NCBI RefSeq assembly: GCF_900111805.1
Contig: NZ_FOJN01000017.1
Location: 24,363 to 88,362, forward strand
Reading direction: 5' to 3'
Length of the DNA stretch: 64,000 nt
Source: Rhodococcoides kroppenstedtii
GTDB taxonomy: Bacteria; Actinomycetota; Actinomycetes; Mycobacteriales; Mycobacteriaceae
Position numbers and translations under genes: made by a program. Shown one piece after another: positions 30,192-37,127 of the stretch (its first letter is position 1; each line of letters opens with the position of its first letter). The notes under the pieces were generated by a model. The model did no database searches. It worked only from the letters and a program-made list of their open reading frames with translations, and was not told the origin of the DNA.

Positions 30192-30815
30192 TCACCGGCC
30201 GGTCCGTCGCGGCAGACGCCGGACGGGACCGAACGCCAACCGCAGATAGAGCGCGCCGGTCCAGACGTAGAGGCCCGTGCCCCAGATCAGCAGCGCGGAC
30301 GCGACGGGCCGCACCGCGTCGGTCACCGCGGTGTCCAGGTTCGCCGCCAGCAGCAGGGGCAGTGCGACCATGACGACGAACGTGGCGGCCTTGCCCAGAT
30401 AGATCACCTCGGGCGGACCGAGGCCGCGCCGCCGGTACAGCAGCAGCGCGGCGGCCAGGACGGCGTCGCGTCCGACGAGCACCACCGCGATCCACCACGG
30501 CACGATGCCGGCGATCGCGAATCCGGCGAGGGTGGCCACGACGTAGAGGCGGTCCACGAACGGATCGAGCAGCGCCCCGAGCGCCGACGACTGATCGAGG
30601 ATTCGGGCGAGCTTGCCGTCGAGGAAGTCGGTGGCTCCGCTGACGAGCAGCAGGGCGAGAGCCCATCCGTAGGCCCGGTCGACGAGGAGCAGCCAGAGGA
30701 AGACGGGGACGCCGATCAGCCGAATCACGCTGAGCGCGTTGGGAACGGTGACGATGCGGTCCGCGAACACGGTCGCGATCGTGCCGGCGGGCCGGTCCGG
30801 CTCGGGTGCCGTCAT
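30192..30815 (-). CDS. CDP-alcohol phosphatidyltransferase (PgsA2-like)
   Basis: A 207-residue integral membrane enzyme of phospholipid synthesis. The family motif D-x2-D-G-x2-A-R-x8-G-x3-D-x3-D is complete in DFLDGKLAR plus ALGALLDPFVDR, so it should be active. It transfers a phosphatidyl group from CDP-diacylglycerol to an alcohol, possibly glycerol 3-phosphate or phosphatidylglycerol; the acceptor is not decidable. The ATG at 30815 is preferred over one 18 nt upstream because it gives a normal N-terminus. In M. tuberculosis pgsA2 (Rv1822) also lies near gcvH, but with three genes between them. Confidence 0.85.
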   Translation of the reverse strand: MTAPEPDRPAGTIATVFADRIVTVPNALSVIRLIGVPVFLWLLLVDRAYGWALALLLVSGATDFLDGKLARILDQSSALGALLDPFVDRLYVVATLAGFAIAGIVPWWIAVVLVGRDAVLAAALLLYRRRGLGPPEVIYLGKAATFVVMVALPLLLAANLDTAVTDAVRPVASALLIWGTGLYVWTGALYLRLAFGPVRRLPRRTGR

Positions 30816-30849
30816 CGCCCGAGCATGGCACATCCCGGTCTCGACCTGG

Positions 30850-31461
30850 TCAGCGCCAGGCGAACACGGGTTGCTCGAACTCGGCGACGCGCGTGGCCCG
30901 GCCGTGCAGGACCACCTCGCGGAACTGGTGGACCACGGCTCCGGTCGGGGCGTGGATGCGTGTGGTGCGGAAGGGCCACTGCACGACGGGTCGGGGCGAC
31001 TCGGGGATCGTGACGAACTGCGCGTCGACGTCGATCTCGTCGAGGCTCACGCGGTAGAGCACCTCGACCTCGTCGGGGCTCGGTCGCAGCGGGCCGGGAA
31101 CGTCGGCGATCCACACGACGAACGGGGTGATGACGTAGCCCGAGCGCGTCGCGTAGTCGTCCAGTCGACCGAGGACGGCGTCGCGGCCGACCCGCACGCC
31201 GATTTCCTCGTGCAGTTCGCGCAGCACGGCGTCCTCGGCGCTCTCCCCCTCGTCCAGTCGGCCGCCGGGCAACGCGAACTGGCCGGGATGGGCGCGCATC
31301 CGAGTCGGTCGACGGGTGAGTACCAGCTCACGGGCACCCGGCTCCCCCGCCACGGCGAGAGCGACCGCCGCCCGGCGACGCTCGCCGGTACTCAGCGGAC
31401 GGGCGTCGAACGCCGCCAGCCGGGCACGGATCGCCTCGCGTTCGAGTCGAGTGTCGGTCAC
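30850..31461 (-). CDS. NUDIX hydrolase, CoA pyrophosphatase-like
   Basis: A 203-residue protein with a complete Nudix box in GGRLDEGESAEDAVL followed by RELHEEIG. The preceding LTRRPTRMRAHPGQFALPGG resembles the UPF0035 motif of CoA diphosphatases (NudL), which cleave CoA to phosphopantetheine and 3',5'-ADP. The GTG start at 31461 lies 4 nt after the GAF regulator stop, so the two are probably co-transcribed. Other nucleoside-diphosphate substrates remain possible. Confidence 0.85.
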   Translation of the reverse strand: MTDTRLEREAIRARLAAFDARPLSTGERRRAAVALAVAGEPGARELVLTRRPTRMRAHPGQFALPGGRLDEGESAEDAVLRELHEEIGVRVGRDAVLGRLDDYATRSGYVITPFVVWIADVPGPLRPSPDEVEVLYRVSLDEIDVDAQFVTIPESPRPVVQWPFRTTRIHAPTGAVVHQFREVVLHGRATRVAEFEQPVFAWR

Positions 31462-31465
31462 GCGC

Positions 31466-32770
31466 TCACTGCGCTACCCGGAACGGGCGCACGCCGGGCG
31501 CCGACGACTGCGGGAGCAACCGGGCACGGTCGTCCGGCAGCACGAGTTCGACGACGGCGGCGGGATCGATGCGGTAGGGCTGCGCGAGCACCACCCCCGC
31601 GAACGCCTTGCGAAGACGGGACATCTCGGCACGCACGGTGATCGCCCGGCCGTGATCGCCGAACAGGTCCGCCGCGAGCTCCGCGGCGGTGCGGCCGTCG
31701 CGGTGGACGGCGAGCAGGAAAAGGATCTCCGCGTGCCGCGGCGTCGCCTCGTGACTCCACCGCCCGAATCGGCTCTGCACCTCCACCAGCGTGCGCGCGG
31801 TGTCGGAGACGTCGATCCGCAGAGTGGTCGGCACGCTCTCGCCTCCCACCACGGTGTCGGCGGGGTCCGCCGGGCGCACCATCCATCCGCCGGGCAGCGG
31901 CTCGACGTCGCACACGCCGAGGGACGGCACCCAGAGCTGCCCCGCGGCGACGTCGGTCGGCAGCATCACCCGTGAGCGCACCGGCACCGACGCAACGGCG
32001 GCGACCCATCCGTGTCCGTCGACGGCCAGCGCCGGTCGGTCGCACCGGGCGAGCATGGGCGCGGCCACCGACCGCAGGGTGTCGAGGGAGAGCCGGTGCT
32101 TCTCACGGAGTTGCGCCTCCGCCAGGCGCGAGACCGCGTCGATCAGCGCCAGCGTGGTCGGGTGTACCGACGAGGCCGGACCGCTGACGTCGACCAGTCC
32201 GATCACCCGTCCCGTGCGTGGGTCCTGGATGGGCGAGCTGGCGCAGGTCCACGCGTGGTGGGACCGAACATAGTGCTCGGCCGAGAAGATCTGCACGGCC
32301 GAGCGGGACACCAACGCCGTGCCGATCGCGTTGGTCCCCACGCTGTCCTCGGCCCAGTCCGCGCCCTCGACGAAACCGAGCCGGTCGGCCCGATCGAGCA
32401 CCGAGGGCGCACCGCTGCGCCAGAGGACCCGACCCCCGCTGTCGGCCACCACCAGCAGGTTCTCCGAGTCCGCCAGCACCGACCGCAGGCTGCCGGTCAG
32501 ATCGAGAAGTATCTCCTCCAGTCCCGATTCCCGGCGGAGTCGCTCGAGCTCGCCGGCACCGAGCGCGTCCGCAGGACCTCCGTGATCGGGGTCGACGCCC
32601 AGCCCCGCGACCCGTCGCCACGAGTCACCGATGACCTCGCGGGGCCGCGCGGGGGCGCGTCGACCGGACATCGTGGCGTCGTAGACCTCGGTGAGCAGTC
32701 GCGCGTAGCGACGCGGGTCCTCCCCGGCGGACACGGCGGGTTCGGGATCGGCGGTGGGGGTCATCGTCAT
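31466..32770 (-). CDS. GAF-domain transcriptional regulator (AcoR-like N-terminus)
   Basis: A 434-residue regulator. Residues about 80-215 form a GAF domain with EDSVGTNAIGTAL and HHAWTCASSPIQDPRTGRVI, the pattern of AcoR-type sensors of acetoin, alcohols and ketones. The sigma-54 AAA+ domain of true AcoR is absent. The C-terminus (about 345-410, RHAEILFLLAVHRDGRTAAELAADLFGD, shortened here to its Arg-His start) looks like a winged helix. Neighbouring acetoin reductase and butanediol dehydrogenase genes suggest it senses such compounds. A CRP/GlxR-like site lies 5-20 nt upstream of the start. A second ATG 6 nt in is possible. Confidence 0.82.
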   Translation of the reverse strand: MTMTPTADPEPAVSAGEDPRRYARLLTEVYDATMSGRRAPARPREVIGDSWRRVAGLGVDPDHGGPADALGAGELERLRRESGLEEILLDLTGSLRSVLADSENLLVVADSGGRVLWRSGAPSVLDRADRLGFVEGADWAEDSVGTNAIGTALVSRSAVQIFSAEHYVRSHHAWTCASSPIQDPRTGRVIGLVDVSGPASSVHPTTLALIDAVSRLAEAQLREKHRLSLDTLRSVAAPMLARCDRPALAVDGHGWVAAVASVPVRSRVMLPTDVAAGQLWVPSLGVCDVEPLPGGWMVRPADPADTVVGGESVPTTLRIDVSDTARTLVEVQSRFGRWSHEATPRHAEILFLLAVHRDGRTAAELAADLFGDHGRAITVRAEMSRLRKAFAGVVLAQPYRIDPAAVVELVLPDDRARLLPQSSAPGVRPFRVAQ

Positions 32771-32774
32771 CGAT

Positions 32775-32790
32775 TGTGCTCCGCGTCACA
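32775..32790. promoter_or_regulatory. CRP/GlxR-like site before the GAF regulator gene
   Basis: TGTGC-TCCGCG-TCACA matches the CRP/GlxR consensus TGTGA-N6-TCACA at 9 of 10 positions. It sits 5-20 nt upstream of the regulator start. At that distance it could block expression, or it could act through a start further downstream. The same half-sites recur at 37059. Confidence 0.55.
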
Positions 32791-32828
32791 TCGCGCGGCC
32801 ACCCCGGGGTGGGTCGGCGCGCCCTCGC

Positions 32829-33608
32829 TCACCGATAGACCAGCCCGCCGTCGATCAGACCCGACTGGCCCGTCATGTAGGCCGCATCGGGGCCCGCGAG
32901 GAACGAGACGTACCCGGCGACGTCCTCGGGTGTCTCAGCGCGGCCAAGGGCGATCCCGCCGACGAACTTCTCGTAGGTCGCACCCTTCGGTGCTCCGGTC
33001 AGGTCGGCGAACCGCTGGTCGATGTCCACCCACATGTCGGTGCCGACGACGCCCGGGCAGTAGGCGTTCACGGTGATGCCCGCCGAGGCGTACTCCTTCG
33101 CCGCGGCCTGCGTGAGCCCGCGTACCGCGAACTTGGTGGCGCTGTAGACGCCGAGCATCTCGAACCCGTCGTGGCCGGCGATGGACGACGCGTTGACGAT
33201 GCGGCCCCGCACCCCGCGGGCGAGAAAGGACGCCGCCGCGGCCTGGATGCCCCACAGCACACCGTCCACGTTCACCCGCCAGATGCGGGCGACCTGCTCC
33301 TCGGTCATCTCGGACAGCGGGCCGACCAGGGCGATGCCCGCGTTGTTCACCATGATGTCGAGGCCGCCGAGTTCGGCGACGGTGCGATCGACCGCGTCGG
33401 CCACCTGAGCGCGGTCCCCGACGTCGGCCGTGACGGTGACGGCCCGGCGGCCGAGGTCCCGCACCTCGTCGGCGACCGCGGCCGGCGTGTCCGCATGGAC
33501 GTCGAGCAACGCCACGTCGGCGCCGTCGCGAGCCAACCGCAGGGCGATCGCCCGTCCGATGCCGCGGCCCGCGCCGGTGACCAGGGCGACCTGTCCGTCG
33601 ATACTCAT
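32829..33608 (-). CDS. SDR oxidoreductase, acetoin (diacetyl) reductase / butanediol dehydrogenase type
   Basis: A 259-residue classical short-chain dehydrogenase. The cofactor motif is TGAGRGIGRAIA, with NNAGIAL, catalytic Ser in NASSIAGHDG, and YSATKFAVRGLTQAAAKE with Tyr and Lys. The sequence and length fit NAD-dependent acetoin reductases such as BudC. It would interconvert diacetyl, acetoin and 2,3-butanediol in the cytosol. It follows the zinc butanediol dehydrogenase gene by 29 nt, consistent with one operon. Another secondary alcohol substrate is possible. Confidence 0.85.
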   Translation of the reverse strand: MSIDGQVALVTGAGRGIGRAIALRLARDGADVALLDVHADTPAAVADEVRDLGRRAVTVTADVGDRAQVADAVDRTVAELGGLDIMVNNAGIALVGPLSEMTEEQVARIWRVNVDGVLWGIQAAAASFLARGVRGRIVNASSIAGHDGFEMLGVYSATKFAVRGLTQAAAKEYASAGITVNAYCPGVVGTDMWVDIDQRFADLTGAPKGATYEKFVGGIALGRAETPEDVAGYVSFLAGPDAAYMTGQSGLIDGGLVYR

Positions 33609-33637
33609 GTGTTCTCCTTCGTCGGGGGTGGGTGCGC

Positions 33638-34684
33638 TCAGCGGGTGGGGTCGACGAGCACCTTGGTCTTGCGACCGGCGTGCAGGGCGTCGAAACCCTC
33701 GGTCACGACGTCCTCGAGCGCGATGTGCTCGACCCATCCCGTGGTGTCGTAGGTCCCGGCGTCCATGAGGGCGATCACCGCCTCGTAGTCGGCCGCGGTG
33801 TAGCAGAGGGACCCCTGGATCCGGGACTCGTTCATGACCAGGTTCAGCAGCGGGGTCTCGAGGGGCGTCTCGTAGATCGCGACGCTCACCATCGGCCGGC
33901 GCGAGCCGACACAGGCCAACGCCGTCTCGACGGCGGGGCGTACTCCCGCCGCGTCGTAGACCGCGTCGGCACCGCGGCCGTCGGTGGCGTCCGCGACGAA
34001 CGCGGGCACGTCGACGCCGGTCGGGTCCAGCGTGCGGGCGCCGAGTGCCTCGACGGCGGATCGTCGGTCCGCCGACGGCTCGACCACGTACACGTTCTCG
34101 AGTCCTTTGCCCCGCAACGCGAACCAGAGTCCGATCCCGATCGGCCCCGCCCCGAACACCAGGGCCGTGCCGTCGGCGGGCGGCTCGCCGAGGGTGGCCG
34201 CGTGATAGGCGACGGACATCGGCTCGACCAGAGCCCCGAGTTCGAGCGACACCGAGTCCGGCAGGCGGTGGAGCATGTGCACCGGTACCACCGTGCGCTC
34301 GGCCATGCCGCCGTCGGACATCAACCCGTGGAACCCGATCCGCTGGCAGACGTTGTAGTTGCCGGCCCGGCAGGGCGGGCACTGTCCGCAGCGGTGGATC
34401 GGCTCGACCGCGACCCGATCGCCCACCGCCCAGCCGTCCACGCCGGGTCCGACGGCGGCGACGGTTCCCGAGAACTCGTGGCCCATCGTCAGCGGCGCCT
34501 GCCGCCCCGTCAGCGGGTGCGGCGAGGTGGGCACGAAGATCGGGCCGGCGTAGTACTCGTGCAGGTCCGTGCCGCAGATGCCGTTGAACGCGACGTCGAC
34601 GGCCACCTCCCCCGGACCCGGCTCCGGGGTGGGCACGTCCTCGATCTCGACTCGCTGGGGTCCGTGGTAGACGGCTGCACGCAT
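33638..34684 (-). CDS. Zinc-dependent (R,R)-butanediol dehydrogenase-like alcohol dehydrogenase
   Basis: A 348-residue medium-chain dehydrogenase. Catalytic zinc ligands are visible in NGICGTDLHEYYAGP and TMGHEFSG, structural-zinc cysteines in CGQCPPCRAGNYNVC, and the cofactor motif in VFGAGPIGIGL. The EYYAGP segment and overall pattern are typical of 2,3-butanediol dehydrogenases. The ATG at 34684 is chosen because the usual MRAAVYHG start occurs there. It heads an apparent operon with the acetoin reductase and diverges from the CaiB gene; the shared spacer holds a regulatory motif repeated before the monooxygenase gene. Confidence 0.87.
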   Translation of the reverse strand: MRAAVYHGPQRVEIEDVPTPEPGPGEVAVDVAFNGICGTDLHEYYAGPIFVPTSPHPLTGRQAPLTMGHEFSGTVAAVGPGVDGWAVGDRVAVEPIHRCGQCPPCRAGNYNVCQRIGFHGLMSDGGMAERTVVPVHMLHRLPDSVSLELGALVEPMSVAYHAATLGEPPADGTALVFGAGPIGIGLWFALRGKGLENVYVVEPSADRRSAVEALGARTLDPTGVDVPAFVADATDGRGADAVYDAAGVRPAVETALACVGSRRPMVSVAIYETPLETPLLNLVMNESRIQGSLCYTAADYEAVIALMDAGTYDTTGWVEHIALEDVVTEGFDALHAGRKTKVLVDPTR

Positions 34685-34748
34685 CGTGGGGTCCGTTCGG
34701 TCGGGGGTCGGCGTCGGCTTGCACAATCGGTACGAGCTCCGATGCTGC

Positions 34749-34764
34749 TGTGGCGCAGGCCACT
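34749..34764. promoter_or_regulatory. Weak CRP/GlxR-like site before the butanediol dehydrogenase gene
   Basis: TGTGG-CGCAGG-CCACT resembles TGTGA-N6-TCACA at 7 of 10 positions. Its position relative to the 19-bp motif at 34771 and to the gene start parallels the better site before the monooxygenase gene. Confidence 0.35.
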
Positions 34765-34770
34765 CGCAGA

Positions 34771-34789
34771 AGAGTTGCACGCGGTTGCA
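34771..34789 (-). promoter_or_regulatory. 19-bp TGCAAC repeat box, copy 1
   Basis: On the minus strand this reads TGCAACCGCGTGCAACTCT: a direct repeat of TGCAAC with 10-bp spacing. It lies about 97 nt upstream of the butanediol dehydrogenase start. Copy 2 at 37017 matches at 18 of 19 bases, in the same orientation and at a similar distance from its gene. It probably binds a dedicated regulator. Confidence 0.65.
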
Positions 34790-34802
34790 TAGGCTTCGGC
34801 CC

Positions 34803-36026
34803 GTGGCCGACGACTTCCCGCTCCCCCTGGCCGGCATCCGCGTTCTCGAGCTGGGGAACTACATCGCCGCGCCGACCGCCGCCCGGCTGCTGGCCGATTT
34901 CGGCGCCGAGGTGATCAAGGTCGAGCGTCCGCACACGGGCGACGAACTGCGGAACTGGCGGCTCTACGCCGGGACCACCTCGATGCTGTTCCGCACCCTC
35001 AACCGCGGCAAGAAGTCGGTGGTGATCGACCTGCGGACCGACGCGGGACGCCGCGACGTCCTCGACTTCGTCGCGGTGTGCGACGTGGTGCTCGAGAACT
35101 TCCGCCCCGGCACCCTCGAGCGGTGGGGTCTCGGCCCGGAGGAGATGAACGCGGTCAACCCCGAGATCGTGCTCGCCCGCATCTCCGCGTTCGGCCAGAC
35201 CGGCCCCCTGGCGTCGCGGCCGGGCTTCGCGGCCGTCGCCGAAGCCCACGGCGGACTGCGCGAGCTGGTGGGCGACCCCGACCGCCCGCCGTCGCGCACC
35301 GGGGTGTCGATCGGCGATTCCATCGCCGGTCTCTACGCCGCGTTCGGTGCGGTGACGGCGTTGCTGCAGCGCGAGCGCACTCGCCCGGGTGCGGTGCCGC
35401 TGCGGGCGCGCAGCATCGACGTCGCGCTGAACGAGGCCGTGCTGTCGATGATGGAGTCGCTGATCCCCGACTACCTCGCGTACGGCGTCGAACGTCGTCG
35501 CACCGGTGGGCGGACCGAGGGCATCGCCCCGTCCAACGCCTACGTCTGCGCCGACGGCCTGTCCGTCGTCGTCGCCGGGAACAGCGACGCCATCTTCGGT
35601 CGCTACATGCGCCTGATCGGGCGCACCGATCTCGCCGACGACCCGGACCTGGCCACCAACGCGGGTCGATGGGCGCGACGGGACGAGATCGACGACGCCA
35701 TCGGAGCGTGGGCGGCCGAGCTCACCCGCGACGAGGCGTTGCGCCTGCTCGATCAGGCCGAGGTGCCGGCCGGCCCCATCCACACCGCGCGCGACATCTG
35801 CACGGACGAGCAGTACGCGGCCCGCGACATGATCCAGCACTTCGAGGTGGACACCGGCGCGCCGGAACCGGCGACGGTCGGCTTCCCCGGCATCGTCCCC
35901 GTCCTCGGCGAGCGCTCGCTGCCCGTCCGGTCGATCGGACCGGACCTCGGCGCTCACACCGACGAGGTCTACCGCAACCTGCTCGGTCGACCCGCCCCCA
36001 CCCCCGACCGGAACGGACAGCCATGA
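34803..36026 (+). CDS. CaiB/BaiF family (type III) CoA-transferase
   Basis: A 407-residue cytosolic CoA-transferase. It has LAGIRVLELGNYIAAPTAAR and LLADFGAEVIKVE at the start, LENFRPGTLERWGL, and IGDSIAGLYAAFGA with the likely catalytic Asp. It would move CoA between carboxylic acids. The GTG at 34803 is chosen because it begins just before the conserved N-terminus and lies 14 nt after the regulatory box; in-frame sequence further upstream is promoter. The stop overlaps the next gene's ATG (ATGA), pairing it with a hydroxyacid dehydrogenase. The natural acids are not decidable. Confidence 0.88.
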   Translation: MADDFPLPLAGIRVLELGNYIAAPTAARLLADFGAEVIKVERPHTGDELRNWRLYAGTTSMLFRTLNRGKKSVVIDLRTDAGRRDVLDFVAVCDVVLENFRPGTLERWGLGPEEMNAVNPEIVLARISAFGQTGPLASRPGFAAVAEAHGGLRELVGDPDRPPSRTGVSIGDSIAGLYAAFGAVTALLQRERTRPGAVPLRARSIDVALNEAVLSMMESLIPDYLAYGVERRRTGGRTEGIAPSNAYVCADGLSVVVAGNSDAIFGRYMRLIGRTDLADDPDLATNAGRWARRDEIDDAIGAWAAELTRDEALRLLDQAEVPAGPIHTARDICTDEQYAARDMIQHFEVDTGAPEPATVGFPGIVPVLGERSLPVRSIGPDLGAHTDEVYRNLLGRPAPTPDRNGQP

Positions 36027-37000
36027 CCGACCACCGCATCCTCGTCACCTCGCAGATCCCCGAGCCCGGCCCGTCGATCCTCCGGGAGTACGGGAACGTG
36101 ACGTTCTCCGACGAGCCGATCGACCCCGACGCGCTGCGCACCGCGGTGACCGACGGCAGCCACGGCGTGGTGCTCGCACAGTTGCGTGACCGCTTCGACG
36201 CCGATCTGCTGAGCCGAGCCACCCTCGCCGGCATCTCGAACTACGCGGTGGGCTTCGACAACATCGACGTCGACGCCGCGCAGCGCCACGGCATCGTCGT
36301 CGGCAACACCCCGGGCGTGCTCACCGACTCCACCGCCGACATCGCGGTCCTGCTCATGCTGGCGACGGCGCGGCGTGCGGTCGAGGCCGATCGCGTGGTG
36401 CGCGAGGGCGGGTTCCACGGGTGGCAGCCGAACCTGATGCTCGGCACCGACGTCTCGGGGCGGACCCTGGGCCTCGCCGGCTTCGGTCGCATCGCGAAGG
36501 CCACCGCCCGGCGGGCGCTCGGGTTCGGCATGACCGTGCTCTTCTGCCCACGGCCCCCGTCGGACCGCGACGTCGCCGACCACGAGCTGGGCGACCTCGC
36601 CGGCCGGGTCACCCACGTCGACTGGCCGACCCTCGTGCGGGAGAGCGACTTCCTCTCACTGCACGTGCCCCTCACCGACGACACGCGCCATCTCGTGGAC
36701 GCCGACGTCCTCGCTGCGATGCGCGACGACGCGATCCTGATCAACACCGCCCGCGGACCCGTCGTCGACGAGACGGCCCTGGTCGAGGCGTTGCGGGACG
36801 GTGTCGTCGCCGCGGCCGGACTCGACGTGTTCGAGCGCGAGCCCGAGCTGGCGCCGGGCCTCGCGGATCTGCCTAACACGGTGCTGCTCCCCCACGTCGG
36901 CAGCGCGACGGTGTCGGTGCGATCGGAGATGGCGCGACTCTCGGCGCTGAACGCCGTGGCGATCGCCCGGGGTGAGGAACCGCCGCACCGGGTGGTCTGA
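36023..37000 (+). CDS. D-2-hydroxyacid dehydrogenase (D-glycerate dehydrogenase/hydroxypyruvate reductase-like)
   Basis: A 325-residue NAD(P)-dependent enzyme of the D-isomer 2-hydroxyacid dehydrogenase family. The NYAVGFDNIDVDAAQRHGI motif, the Rossmann GLAGFGRIAKATA motif, and the catalytic set Arg (NTARGPVVDE), Glu (DVFEREPEL) and His (LLPHVGSAT) are all present. The sequence is nearest to glyoxylate/hydroxypyruvate reductases. It is translationally coupled to the CoA-transferase. A glycerate kinase gene 3 kb away would use its D-glycerate product, but that gene is in another operon on the opposite strand. Confidence 0.88.
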   Translation: MTDHRILVTSQIPEPGPSILREYGNVTFSDEPIDPDALRTAVTDGSHGVVLAQLRDRFDADLLSRATLAGISNYAVGFDNIDVDAAQRHGIVVGNTPGVLTDSTADIAVLLMLATARRAVEADRVVREGGFHGWQPNLMLGTDVSGRTLGLAGFGRIAKATARRALGFGMTVLFCPRPPSDRDVADHELGDLAGRVTHVDWPTLVRESDFLSLHVPLTDDTRHLVDADVLAAMRDDAILINTARGPVVDETALVEALRDGVVAAAGLDVFEREPELAPGLADLPNTVLLPHVGSATVSVRSEMARLSALNAVAIARGEEPPHRVV

Positions 37001-37016
37001 CGGCTCCCGGGGGGAC

Positions 37017-37035
37017 TGCAACCCCGTGCAACTCT
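37017..37035 (+). promoter_or_regulatory. 19-bp TGCAAC repeat box, copy 2
   Basis: TGCAACCCCGTGCAACTCT contains a direct TGCAAC repeat at 10-bp spacing, about 100 nt upstream of the flavin monooxygenase ATG. It differs from copy 1 by one base. It begins 16 nt after the hydroxyacid dehydrogenase stop. Confidence 0.65.
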
Positions 37036-37058
37036 CGCGGCGGGGCCCGGTCGGGGCG

Positions 37059-37074
37059 TGTGCTGTGCATCACA
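37059..37074. promoter_or_regulatory. CRP/GlxR-like site before the flavin monooxygenase gene
   Basis: TGTGC-TGTGCA-TCACA matches TGTGA-N6-TCACA at 9 of 10 positions. It lies 54-69 nt upstream of the start and 26 nt after the TGCAAC box. It could provide cAMP-dependent carbon control. Confidence 0.55.
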
Positions 37075-37127
37075 GCGTCCGTGTGACGCTCGACACGCAC
37101 CGATCCTCGAACGGGAGAGCAGTACCC

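Noticed and set aside
34686..34802. N-terminal extension of the CoA-transferase by 39 codons
   Set aside because: The extra residues are not family-like and would run through the regulatory box and promoter; the GTG at 34803 fits the conserved N-terminus.
37062..37076. GCTGTG-CAT-CACAGC as a separate perfect palindromic operator
   Set aside because: It overlaps the CRP/GlxR-like site and is more simply explained as part of it; no second copy was seen.
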